Positions 37,801 through 50,587 of a stretch of DNA of 64,000 nt are shown in pieces. Location: assembly GCA_002751075.1 (NCBI GenBank), contig NAOQ01000014.1, positions 277,422 to 341,421 on the forward strand. Reading direction: 5' to 3'. The position numbers were made by a program, and so were the translations under genes. Source of the DNA: Ichthyophonus hoferi (lineage: Eukaryota; Opisthokonta; Ichthyosporea; Ichthyophonida; Ichthyophonidae). The notes below the pieces were generated by a model that was given only the letters and a program-made list of their open reading frames with translations, was not told where the DNA came from and made no database searches. Position 1 is the first letter of the stretch; each line of letters opens with the position of its first letter.

Positions 37801-40800
37801 CCCGAACAGAACTCGTGCGTGCTAACCTAAGTCAAATTACACGTTCATTTTTTACATGGTATGATTTTGTGAAATATTATTCATTTTTAGTTTAAGTGAA
37901 TCAAAATTATTTTGTGTGAGGGAAGGCATATCTAGCAATTTTAAGTGGCCAGGTATCTATTGTCACAGTAGGTAGGTACAAATACACGTACATTGCATAC
38001 ATATATAAAATTGGCTATATGTGTTTGAAATAGTTTAGTGACTGGACAATATAGTACACACTCTTTCCTTTGACAGGTATTTGCATATCTGCGAGTACTA
38101 TATACACATATATTTGATTATGTATATCCTACGGTACATATATGTTTAGTGAAGACAAATGATATATAGAGAAAAAAGAGAGAAGAAGAGATGGCCAGAG
38201 AGAAAGATAGTGTGGTAACTGTTTACTTTTAGGGAATATTAGCTTGTCATATAGGTACACAAAAACACCCAAGTCTATCATATGTAGTATATGAACATAT
38301 TGCGTGACCTTTTTATTCCTACAATACACAGGCAGTCTTAGCGCTTGATTGTGCAGGTCCAAGTATGCTTAGCATATCCGACCCTCTGGAGCGTATATTG
38401 CATTACTTTGCCCAGGTAAGGAATTGTTTGTGTTTGTATGTTCTTTTATTTCGCTATGTATACGGGAGTATATTTATATGACTTAATTTCGATGTATAGG
38501 CCTATAATATAATTGAGAACAAATAAAAACAACAATACAATCCAATCCATTCCAATAGAATACAATACAATGGCATACTATACTATACCGTACCATACCG
38601 TACCGTAAGATATAATACAATATAATACAAGGTCATGATATTACTAGAAATTGTAAGATGTAAATCTAACCTATCCATCAGGTTGTCGGGTTCTTTATAG
38701 TAGAGGATCATATTCTCAACACTACCGAGCAATTAGTATCGGCATCATCAGTGGCTGACTTATGGAAAATGGCTCTGGACAGAATTGGTATTGCATTTTT
38801 TTTTTTTTTTTTGGTGTAATGTGAAAATAATTTACATTTCTATATTTACAAGGTAGTGGGATATGCATGATTGACATACGATTTACATTGCATAAGAGAC
38901 TTTCATTATTCATATATATAATATAGTAATATAATCGTAATCAAATATATATCTTGTAATATTTAAATGTAACTTTCGATGCACATGCGTGCGATATTAT
39001 CTACTATGTATCCATAATAAGCAATTGACTTCCAATTATATTCCTGTTATTCTTCTTGTGTGCTTGCTCATGGGTTAATAGTTTGATTAACAGGAACCTA
39101 AAGCGGTAAAGATATTGATAGATAGACTTGGGTGTGTGTAAATAGATACGTATATACTAACACGAGTTTAGCCAAATTGGACAAGGAATGTCACATGATT
39201 TTATATGATTTTGATTTTTTTATTGGTTTGATTTTATTTGCAAACTGGTATATATTTATCTGCATATATAGCTATATCATGAACAACATACCACTAGCCT
39301 CTTACCTATGTGACTCACTATAACTTACTTAAATTTATATTTACTTGATTATGTAAATGTATATTTTTGCTAAGAAATAAACATACATACATTCATACTT
39401 ACATATAGTTGTACCGATAGCCTAGACTAATGACTATTAATTATAGAGAAATATACAGCTACTCATACAATTGCTTTAAATATAAATATTTCAGGTTCTG
39501 TGCTCTCCAAAGAGCTCTCAGCCTGCCAAGAAAAGACAACATTTTACAAACTGAAAAAAATAGTTGTGTTATTTGCGGTCACACTGGAGTCATATGACTA
39601 TAATACTACCCGTCTGTACGACCTATTGTTAAACGTCAGGGATAGATATGATCAACTACTTATGGCTCAATGGCAAAAAAAGTTTGTTTTTGTTTTGGCT
39701 TTGGTGTAGTACTGGTTTTTCAGTATTGATTTTCGTATTGAGCTGTATGTATGTATTTATTTTTGCATATATGTATGTATATATAGAATTATTGTAATTT
39801 TTTGACAGTGGAAATCTCTTAGACTTATAGTATTTATAAGTCAATGGTATGAAATACTTTCTACTATATACTGCTTTTATGATTGTATATATGACATTGA
39901 TTTGCAATTCATGTTATATATATCTGTATTATGCAAGCAAATATGCAAATATATGACTATATCTATATCGAAATATAATTATATTAACGTAAGCATGTAT
40001 AATTCCTATGTATGTATGTATGTATGTGTGGACATCCATATACTAATATATGTAGACAAATTACTGTAAGCATGAATGCTATAAAGCACACAAGGGTATA
40101 TTTATGCAGTTTTTGTGTTGACTAAGAAATAAGGTAATGATAGGGAACAGAGAATAAACAGAAGACTTATCTTGACTGGTCCGTATTTGGGATCAGGTTT
40201 GACATGTTACTTTTGGAGGATAGTTTCCTGCCTGTTAAAATTGAGGAGTCTAAGCAATGGGATGAATTGGTATGGCTTAACTACCTCTGGATTCTTTGTA
40301 TATATATACTCTTACGTTATCTTTCAATACCATTCCTTAACCATGCATTTTTTTCTATATTTATAATGTTTGGTTACTCATTCTGTTTCTATATGTATAT
40401 CTTTTGTAAGATTTGTCATTGTTATATTTTTGGTTTTCCATTTTCTTTCACTATACCCATTTTTTTTTCTTCTTTTTTCTTTTTTTCTTTTTTTCTCGCT
40501 AATTAATAAATATCGCATTGCCTTTGGACGCTTAACTCGCCATACAGTCTATCATTTACACATCAAGATATATATGTATACAAACGTGGTATTAAAATTA
40601 CAATTTAAAATTATTATAATAGCATGCTACCTAGGTCATCATCAAAGAACCATATGATATAACTACTACATAACACAAACTGCAGCTGTGTTATTAACCA
40701 TGTGCCCCTTCCCTGCGTACCTACAGATGAGCCAGTATAGTTTTACCGAGCACAATTTAGCCGGAAGTGAACCGTAGGTTTTTCTTTGGTTTTAGTCTTA

Positions 40801-43800
40801 AGTATGAATGGGCAATGGTTTGAACTAAGATAGTACTTATGTTTGTGTTTGCATATACATACATTTCTTCATATTGACAACAGGTTTTTCATAGATATAT
40901 CTCCTTCTATACATGGGTGCGTATACGTGTATGTCTATATATATTATTTATGTTTGAGATAGACTGGTCTGTAACCTAAATGCCTACGTGGGGTGTGGTA
41001 GACTACGTAGCTAGGCATCTTTAATCTATATCAATATGACTGTAGAAGAGTGCCTTGTATACCATTATTAATCACAGCCACCTAGAACTTATAGTACAAC
41101 GGTAGTTAGAGTATATATATGCTTACTTATTCTCTAGTCTCGATCTGGTGTACTACATTTTCCAATTAAACTGTCTTCTCTCCTTTATCACCTTATTCCT
41201 GGCCAATCAGTATGATGCTATCATACTCCATATCTGCCCCTCAACTCTTTAAAACCGTTCGTGATTTCTACCCTGCCTCTCTGATTTTTGTTGGTGACTT
41301 GAATTTGAGCCACAACCAAGTGGATGAAATGGTAGCGTATGCGTGTGAAAAAAACATGTTTATATGGCTTTATGGGTTTTGTATTGTTAAGGCCTTTCAT
41401 AAATGTCTATTTGTGTAGAAATTGTGGCCATGCAAGAGAATCCTTCTTTAGAAGAACCTACTTTTAACATGCTCGATTTATGGTTTACCCATCAGCATAA
41501 CTGTAGATAGAGATGGATAACCATGTATGATTATTACTATTGAGTATTGATTGTAGATTGATACATCTGGTTTGGTCTTATAGCATTGATTTAAAATGCG
41601 GCCTATGCGTTACTATGGGTTGTCCACATTGTTTTAAAGTTATTACAATAGTCCTTGCTTTCATAATCATATCAGTAATACAATGCCCTTTATATTTTTA
41701 TTTTTATTTTTCTTCCTGCGAATCTTTAGTCTACCTCTCTACTTTTTCGTATTCATAGTTATATTAATATTTTATCTTTACAACTCTTCTATTTATTTAT
41801 TTGAATATCTTTCTCTATTTTAATTTTTTCTGTAGTCATCTGTGATTTTTTTATAGTTTTATATACCCAATAATATATGAGGTTTAATCTATATAATTAG
41901 TAATGCCGAATCTCCAAGGTTTCTTAATTTATACCTATTCAGATGAAATGCAACATAGCATAACAATTTTGATTTATACAATCCTACCCATCTCATGCAA
42001 CACTCCAATTCAATATATATGATATTATTATTACTAACTGACAGATGTGATGATTTTTGGTATTGATAATAACGATTATTAATAATTTTACACAGTTATA
42101 TTATTTTAATACCCGAACTAATGATTAACTCAATTAACAGATTAGAGGATCTGGAAATCGACTAATTGCCAAACATATGTGTCAGTCTCTCACCGCTATA
42201 ATAACAAAAACCGTCAAAGACAAAAAGTACTAAATTGTTATCATTATTTCTCAACTTTTTATTCTCTCTTCCTTGTTAACTACCGCCTCTGGAACTTTTA
42301 TTAATATTACACACACACATACACACATTTATATATATATACATGTCCAACTATTGTTATGCTTGCATCTACCTATATGTACTAACACACTAATATTTTA
42401 CTGTTCATTCAATTATTTCTTTTGTGTATGTTCATGCATACGAGCATTTAATGTAACTAGTGCGTTCTTTGAATTTTCCTAGTACCATCCTTGTAGTTAT
42501 AACTATATACTTGATATGCTATATTTTATATTGATTTTTTTTGTGTGATATTAATTTGTTTCAGTATAATTTGTAGGCTATTTTGTGATATATCAAAAAT
42601 AAGTAAGATTAAGCATTGATATATTTAATGTGGGCAATAGGTCATACCCTATAGAGACTTCATATGCATGCATACCCACCCTAGTAGTTATATATTCATA
42701 CAGTATACTACTATACAATTATATGAAGTACACCAATACTCATTTATATGCCTACAGTGTGCCAACCCTAATGCAGATTGTAGCAAACATTAGTTTCCTC
42801 CAAGAAATTCTTCCACAGCTCGACCCTTATATTGCCAAACTTACAAACACGGTCTATAGCGGAGTGTCAGTAACCTCTCCTTCATCATCCTATGTTATCA
42901 TATTCATTCTATATATATATATTCTTATCTTATCTACTTAAATTTTATTTCTCGTTTGGCTTGTAATATTATGTCTTGCCACATGGTAATTTATGTTGTT
43001 TTTTATTTTTTATTTTCGATTATATTATGTTTCTCCTTTCCTTTTCTGTCGTACTATCTTCTGTTCCTCATCTTCTTTTCCTCCTAGTTTCACTATTTAA
43101 AAACTGTAGCCATAAACCTACATTATATGTATACCTTCCTTTGGTGATATTTTTGCCTTTTATAATTTACACTTGTACCTTGTTATTTCTATGCCATCTT
43201 GTTCTAAAAATACCATGTTTTCTTGTTTTACTGTCTATGTATACATTAACCCCTGTGTATGTGTATAGTTGGTTTAGCTCGGTAATTTAATTATTTTATT
43301 TTGGTTTATATTATTTTTATATTATATTATCTTCTTTATACATATAATTGTAATTTTAGGTATTCGATATCTACATGAATATCAAAGGAAAATATTTTGG
43401 GATTATTTTTGCAATCTGTTTTATTCTGATATTCTCACACTAAAAAATGGTTTTTTTTAATTTGTTCTAAAAACGTTTTCTCTGTATATCCACAAACATA
43501 TACTCCCTTCTGCTTTAATATTAACACGCACTTAATTGTTTGCTGTAAATATATAATACAATATAAGATATATGTTACTTTCTCTTTTCTCTCCTTCTTG
43601 CGCTTTTTATTTTGTGTATGGGCCAAATGCATTCCCTTGAAATGTTGACATGCGTCAACTTAAATACGCATCCACCCGTATACATTACAAAACCCATGCA
43701 TTTACAATAGAATATAATAAGCTATCATAACTTACAGTATCGTACATTGACAGGACGGCAGAATCTCACGGGGCCTCAAATCAAGTAAGACCAATGCATA

Positions 43801-46800
43801 ATTATGATTGGTTACTGTATTGATGACATTGCGATCTGATTGACGGTAGAAGTTAGGATAATAAGAGGGTATATGGAAGGGAGATAATTGGAATGGAGCT
43901 CTCTATTACAATATATAGTATTATATTGTAATATTGTTAGGTTACATTCATGTGTAAATAGTTAATGAGAATGTGTGGTATTATAGTATAGTATGTACAA
44001 ATGTATGTATATGTGTGCATTTCATCCTGGATGACTTATTACATTTTATGTTTTATCTATTCTGTACTATATATTTTTTTTTATCTATTATGTATTGCAT
44101 ATTGTATGCGGGCAGCTAATAAGGTTATTGGCGATGGGGTGTTGCAGTCTGGTAGTGACAGTGGAGTTAGCATGTTGCAAGAGGTGAAGAAACGAGCAGA
44201 GGATTGCTCTTCCCAATTAATACGTGGCTTTATTGATGGACACCTAGGATTGGCAGAATATAAATGGTTAATTACCTTTGCCCCTCTCCTCTCTCGTCAA
44301 TTAATAACTTATTCTTACTGGCTGTTATTAACTATGTCGTTTTGATGCATTTTTTATATCACCGACTTTTATTATTCTCTACATTTATATATGTTTATCT
44401 ATCAGGTTTATCCTTTCTTTTTTTACTTTCAAACGTGCAAAATGTAATTCATGTGGTGTGATCAAATATAGTATGATATAATACAATATAACATTTCTGC
44501 GACGTTTCTGTTTGTTTTCAATCTGTGTTTTTGAGTCCCTATGTCGTGTTATTTTTTTGCATATATAGGCAACTAATTAAAAACCACATACTATACAGTC
44601 GACTATGTAAACTATGAATATACTTGTATTTTTTGCCATTCACGCGGTAATAGTGCTCCAATTAACCTGTAATGTAGGCCACACGTTTTTGTTTTCTCTA
44701 TTGAAAAAGAATTATTAGGAAAAAGGTGTAGAAAAAGTCTTTTTAAATATGTATATATATGATTCCTGTAGTATTGCAATGTAATCATTCCGTCTAACTA
44801 TTTTATTGGTCTATTATCAGGGTGACCAATGCTCAGGAGACACCTGCAAGGTACATTCACTTTTATTGGATATCATTTTGTTTATTTTAAAGTTGAGTGG
44901 TAGAGGTAGAATAGGAATAATTATTATTTTCCTTGAGTGGTACCACAGCTGACTTATTATTCCTTTAGTAAATGGCATACTATGTGATTGTACCTTTCCA
45001 GCTATTCCTGTTTACTTTTGATGTTTATACTCATCTAATATATTTTAAGGAATATGGATAGGACTTCGATTATCTAGAAATGTGTTTATATAATATTTTA
45101 TACATGAATATGTGTAGGGGTGTGTTTAGGCTTACATATATATGCTTACTGTTGACTGGTGTTTGCCTGTGGTATGCCTATATATATAGAGCTATCGTTA
45201 TAATATCCTATTTGGTGTTGCAATGCTGCCGTTGTTTTTATTTAAACATTATTTTGGTTTTACTCTGTCTACTATAGTAAATATAATCAAAACCAATATA
45301 CTTCACAATTACCGAATTCACATGTGCCTGTAGAAGGCTTTGTTAACAAGCTAGAAATATATACATACATTATATATTGTTAGCATAATTTATCAGTGTG
45401 AGTATAGACCTATGCGGACATATTACATTTTCCTGTTCATAGCGTAAATCATGCATGACTATATATGTGTATATGTGTGCGTGTATATGTACAAATTGTT
45501 TACCAACCCTTCCATCAGCAATGACTCCCTCGCAGCTGTACCAAGTCCCTATATACAAGGCTTAGTCCAACATCTTACGGCACTATTTTCCAACATGGAT
45601 CACTTACCTCGCATTGTGACTACATTGACTTACTTTACCACTTGTGAGCATCTGTCTGACTGCTTGCTTAGGTAATTCGCTATACATTTATTGTTATATT
45701 GTATCGTCGTGTTATTTTTGTTTATGCTTTGAACTTTACGGTGGTGGGGCTGAAATATTATATCTATCACTGCCATTATTAGATCTCAGTACCCATTAAA
45801 CTGCATTTAGCACATTCATACAGTATGTTACTCTTTACTATATATTCCTAGATGTGTTCCCAGCGTGTGATAAATATGCCTGGTATGGGTAGTGGTTTTG
45901 CTTTGCATGAGGCTGGTTTATATAAATGAGAAACTTAAAATATTTTTCTTTAAGTACGTGTGTACATATATGTTTTAAATGTTTTTTATGTGAATTTGCA
46001 TTCTTACATACGAAATTGAAGCAAATTATGCTAATACTTTATAGACGTGATTATGAACCAATGATTGTGCGTAAATTATTTGAGTTTTCAGTTTTCAGTT
46101 CCAAGTATTTTAAAGTGAAGCAAGGAACTCTTTTTTAGCACATTGTGGAAAAATAAATAACTTCAATATGCCTATTTGTAAGAAATACTTTGCACCACGT
46201 GGTATTGATGACGTGGGATTGGGTGACGTGATTTGGCCAATGATTGGTATAATAAGAGAGATGGCGAGATATACGTGTATAAGAGTATAATATATTAACA
46301 TGTAATAGGATATATTAAAATAAGTATTCAGGTGCATGTACATATGGTTTATTGCCCTGAGACATCTAGTTAGTGTTGTGGGGTATGTATATATATAATG
46401 GATTATTTTGAAGCAACAAAATGGTAAGAATTAATCCAATGATTGCAAATAGCTAGGATATATTGAGTTTTATTTTTTTCCTCTATAATATGATTGGTTA
46501 TATTTTTCTATAGCTACGCTATACTATTATTAGCGATCCCTGGTTTTATCTTATGTAACATAACATGCCTAATCTGGCTATTATTTTATATATATAAGGC
46601 AATAATCAAAGCTGATGTGGTAGCGTATTTGGGGTTTTGGTTTCTAAACCTTCATTAAAATATAGTATAAAATGTATAAAAATAATCATTTAAAACATTA
46701 ATTTTTAATTGGCGAAGTCATTTATACATGTAAGGCGAGTATCTAATTAGCCCAATTCCCGCCAATTGAATTTTTTACTTATACTTAGTGTTTTCAGTGC

Positions 46801-49428
46801 CATGTGCACATGCACATTTCTTCCCTTCCTATATTTGTAAACTAAAGCACTATACATATATATATATTAGTCACCATAAATTGTACATTATTTTTATCTT
46901 TAAATTTCATATATACACAGGCTAATAACATGTTGTTATATGTAGGATTTACTGACACATTTATTTTTTGCAGCATACTCACTGAACTGCCTATTAGAGC
47001 GAAGGCACAATACCCGTGCATTCGACCTTTTCCCCCAACTAGAATTACTATTGAGGTAAAGTTGCTTCTCTTTATCATCTTAATATAGTTATAATTGCCT
47101 TTATTCTATACTTACCACGTTCATGTTTTTTCTTATTTCCCTACATATGCATATATATATATACTTATATACGCGTAGTTGCATATATAGACCTAGGCGC
47201 TCAATTTAGCACAATATATTAGGTGGGAATCTTGTAGTACAACCATTCAACCATCTCTACTCTACACTAATATACCTAATCTATAATACCCATGACCAGG
47301 TATTTAGCTCTTTAGACCTAGATATTATGATATGTGAAGGATTTGCAGTGTCCTGTCAAGTTCCCCACCTTAAAGAATGCTTCCGACAAATCCACGAGGT
47401 GCTGTACTGTACTTTATAACTATATATCTTGTAGTAGTTCTCACTACTCTTTCCCCATTCTTTTTTATCTTACCTCGGTTTAGGATATATTCTTTTATGC
47501 CTAAATGTATTTTCATAATAAACACCTATACTCTTTATGATTTCTTGCTAGGTATATATATTTGTTACTGTTTTTTCTTATAAGGGAAGTTGGGCTGAAA
47601 TATCTGGATAATAAGAGAGAAGCAACCACAATGTATCCTATTTGCAACTATATATCAGGCCCGCCGTTCAGGCCAATTTATAAGCTCAATGATCCATCTA
47701 TTTTAATATGACTTACAAATATGCCATTGGTTTAAATACTTTAAATTATGGTTTCTGTTAATATCATTCTATTGGTTTTCAATTTAACTCATTGGCTGCA
47801 ACTGGATTAACGGAATAACATTATTTTACATTATTTTATGTACCAATGGGTTATTTTGTGTTAATTGTATAATTATATTTTTGTGATAATCTTACGGTTA
47901 CCCCGGTATATATAAGCTATCCTACTTTACAATTTAAATGATCTAATTTAAATTTGAAATCATGATTTCATTGGCTATACAATTCTTGATATTTAGAAGC
48001 CAAATATCTTAAATAATTTTAAGAAAAAGAGAACGAAACAAGCACCCAAAATCTTGAAAATCATACTGGTTTTTATTTTTCCTATTTTACAATCAGATTA
48101 ATAAGTTAAAACTGTGATTCAAACTATATACAAATTATTAATTTCAAGAAGTAATTTTGGAAGGCCCAAATGCATCGGTATCCTATAGTTTTAGGATATA
48201 AATCGATATATGGTATTATTATTTTGTTGAATTATATTTAATACTATAATGCATTATTAAATAATTTTGTATTTCTATGGTACCTTTTTTTTTTGGTTAC
48301 AGCCATACCCAGTACGAAGCAGTATTTGATCTGATTTATAATAACTTAACTATATGTATTATAATATATTGTTGTATATATTAATCTATAATACTCAATA
48401 AGAAATGTAAAATATTACTTATAATTTCATTAGAGTTTATTGTTTCAGTTACACTGATGCGTAGCAAGCAGAAAGCACCTTGATTTTTCCGATCTGAGAA
48501 GCTAAACTGCTGTGGGGGTGTCGTTAGTACTGTGGTGGGGACCACGTGGGAATAAGTCAGGCTGTATTTTGTTTTTTTTTTTTAAAAAAAAAATCAGAAT
48601 ACAATATGAATTAATAGTATAAAGGAGTATATAATATGGTACACAATGGTTGTCAAGATTTGTGATGGTAAGCGACTATATGGGTGAAGAGGGAAGTGTG
48701 GGTGGGTAAGTTCTGGGGGAGGCTAGATGCATACCAATATTAACATCTGGTAATGTTGGTTACAGCTGGTTGATTTGTTCAAAGATGACAATTATGAAGA
48801 ATACCTTGACAAAGCTATACGGTAAGTGGAAACCTATAATAACCATATTTTTTTTATTGCTCGGCTTCCCTTGAATTATCTCCTTAATCCTTTTCACATC
48901 TCTTCCCTTAGGGTTTAAAATATATGTATTTTATTTTTTAGATAAGGTATATATAACATGGTATATTGTTTAATACGCGAAAGATAGTTAATTATAATTG
49001 GTAATACAGATAATGATTAGTTATGAAATCCTGGCCTGCATCTAACTAATGGTATATTGATTATGTTATACAGACAGAAACGGTATAGCAATATCCAAGT
49101 CCACAATATCTTCGCCACTATGGACAGGTATGTAACCTTTCCTTCATGTGTGCTTTTTTTCCCCTTAATATTATTTGTCATTTATCACCTTATCTACTCC
49201 TACCTTTTTGCCTCGGAAGCAAAGACTTTCTACCCGTGCTATTAAAATTTATAAATATATATCTTATTGGCTATACTCATTGCTGATATTCTCCCGTATA
49301 TTGGCAGGTTGCTTGTCGACGATGGTGTGAGGTCATTTAGCAAGTTCTTTGGAGGTGACAAAGATAGGAAGAAAATGGAAAAGTTTGTTCAGGATCTTAA
49401 GTTTGCTAATATTCAACCATCAATATAG
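31838..49428 (+). CDS. EXOC6: Exocyst complex subunit Sec15/EXOC6
   Basis: Sec15 is the exocyst subunit that binds Rab GTPases on secretory vesicles. Exons: 31838-31923, 32480-32585, 33223-33315, 33878-33991, 34566-34655, 35068-35133, 35420-35512, 36533-36575, 37119-37231, 38332-38415, 38682-38787, 39495-39681, 40197-40269, 40727-40773, 40884-40916, 41211-41357, 42146-42226, 42758-42869, 43754-43784, 44116-44266, 44821-44850, 45519-45671, 46974-47055, 47300-47398, 48766-48821, 49074-49127 and 49308-49428. The sum is 2451 nt, 816 codons plus stop (human about 800). Landmarks in family order: IEKLCNYHYQGFIEAVDELL, VMQRNIVASIEALNACLPVL, HYYQALRTLTKMQNQLK, DYSPVYHCMHIYSVL, VVGFFIVEDHIL, TTRLYDLLLNVRDRYDQLL, EYKWVTNAQETPAS and LVDLFKDDNYEEYLD. 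Divergence is high. The short exons 36533-36575, 40884-40916 and 43754-43784 rest mainly on phase. Confidence 0.93.
38532..38632. repeat. Pentanucleotide tandem repeat (CAATA/CCGTA/TATAA family)
   Basis: Twenty consecutive 5-mers, such as CAATA, CAATC, CTATA, CCGTA and TAATA, keep strict 5-bp register with two or three word classes in succession. It lies in an EXOC6 intron upstream of exon 38682-38787. Confidence 0.85.
46194..46247. promoter_or_regulatory. Intronic cluster of E-box, CRE-like and CCAAT motifs
   Basis: Within the 1.3-kb EXOC6 intron 45672-46973 lie CACGTG (46196-46201), TGACGTGG (46209-46216), TGACGTG (46224-46230), CCAAT (46237-46241) and ATTGG (46243-46247), all inside 52 bp. 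The surrounding intron is AT-rich and CpG-poor. It could be an enhancer or an internal promoter. No ORF start downstream is assigned to it. Confidence 0.35.
48449..48566 (+). pseudogene. 5S rRNA-like sequence in an EXOC6 intron
   Basis: About 118 bp, the size of 5S rRNA. Recognisable blocks: CCGATCTGAGAAGCTAAAC (48489-48507; family CCGATCTCGGAAGCTAAGC, including box A) and GTTAGTACTGTGGTGGGGACC (48523-48543; family GTTAGTACTTGGATGGGAGACC, box C), then TGGGAATA and GCTGTA at the expected 3' positions. The terminal TACA/TGTA bases can pair. Many normally invariant 5S positions are changed and small indels are present, so it is more likely a decayed copy or a 5S-derived SINE than a working gene. 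A T-run follows directly (48567-48583), as at a Pol III terminator. Confidence 0.7.
48572..48593. repeat. T12A10 palindromic junction
   Basis: Twelve T followed directly by ten A, just after the 5S-like sequence. Similar junctions lie at 25740-25756 (T9A8) and 27519-27539 (T12A9). Confidence 0.85.
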
Positions 49429-50188
49429 AAGTTTAATTTGTAACTATAGAGATATATAATGGTCTCATAGGTTTTTATACGTCAATTCATTAATAGACGT
49501 TGAATAGCTAGATATATCGGCTATATGGTGGCCTATATAGGCAACAGGAAAGTTCATATATCCCCTAAGCCTAATCTTATATCTAGTATAAACCTGGCTT
49601 ATATTCTATATGTAGGATTATTTTGTTAGCATTAGTGTTTACATTATTATTTTGCAAGATACATATTACATTGTGTTACTAAAATTACGAACGTAGTTTA
49701 ATACACAATGACTACATATGTTTTAAGCATATATATATTAAGTATCAATCTGCTTATTTTATCAATTCACAACAATTAACGGCGCAATCTTTTCATGACT
49801 TCACAAAATATAAATGGGAATAGTTGTTTTAACGGAACATCGCATATATTGTTATCAGAATGATATAGTAAAGTGTGCATCTAAGATGCTAAAATGGTTG
49901 AAAATAATAATATACGCCTACATATGAAGCCCGAAATGTATTAATGCTTATTCGTATAATTTAATTATTTAGTCTATTATATTTTGATATAGTGGGATAT
50001 TATGAGTAAAGTATGATACTTACATTCAAGGTTGATCAGCACATTTTTCACGGGTATTAAGGGGTTCATGGGTGTTAAGGAATGGTAACGTTAAATATAC
50101 GCACATTGGCAACTATTTTGATTCGTGTTTAGGTACTTTATTGTTGTTAAAATTTGACTTGTAACTAGTTATTTTATTTTAGTCGGAG

Positions 50189-50404
50189 ATGAGCAGGCTT
50201 TTCTTTGATTTTCTGCCCGCAAAGTACAGACTGTATCATAATCAAGTTAATTACAGAGGAAAGCACATGGAAGATAATGAAAAATATAGTATAGATATAG
50301 GATATGAGAAACCAACACCAATACTAAAACTGTGTACGCCAGGTTACCTACCAACCCTTGCCCTCTCCTATTTGGAAAAAAAAAAAAACAAGTATGATAA
50401 CTAA
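50189..50404 (+). CDS. Candidate small ORF (71 aa), no family recognised
   Basis: An ATG-initiated frame of 71 codons with a balanced composition (MSRLFFDFLPAKYRLYHNQV at the start, IDIGYEKPTPILKLCTPGYL in the middle), unlike the Phe/Tyr/Ile-rich chance frames elsewhere. It has local GC-richer codons such as CCC GCA AAG TAC. A strong acceptor-like tract, TTATTTTATTTTAG, ends a few bases before the ATG, so it could be the last exon of a small gene. A possible upstream donor is ATG|GTAACG near 50085, but joining it in frame meets a stop, so that exon could only be 5' UTR. No signal peptide or motif was recognised. It may be chance. Confidence 0.3.
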   Translation: MSRLFFDFLPAKYRLYHNQVNYRGKHMEDNEKYSIDIGYEKPTPILKLCTPGYLPTLALSYLEKKKNKYDN

Positions 50405-50419
50405 GAACTGGACATTGTG

Positions 50420-50425
50420 TTTATT
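50420..50425 (-). terminator. Polyadenylation signal of the Arg-rich/NTF2-like gene
   Basis: AATAAA on the minus strand, about 163 bp after the stop codon at 50588-50590. Confidence 0.45.
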
Positions 50426-50587
50426 CAAATACAATCATAGTGATATAACAAAAGAAACACAATTAATTGGAGTTGATACATATATGGTAGCAATAAATGT
50501 TTGAATTTGGCTTTTTCCGGGTAATATAATTCTCTTATTCCCTACTCTCATAGCTAGATATCTATCAATAATTAACCATTGGATAAA

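Larger units (their letters stand above)
49429..50587. other. Intergenic region between convergent EXOC6 and the NTF2-like gene
   Basis: About 1.16 kb. It is mostly AT-rich and featureless, except for a 71-codon open frame at 50189-50404 and a minus-strand polyadenylation signal at 50420-50425. Confidence 0.6.
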
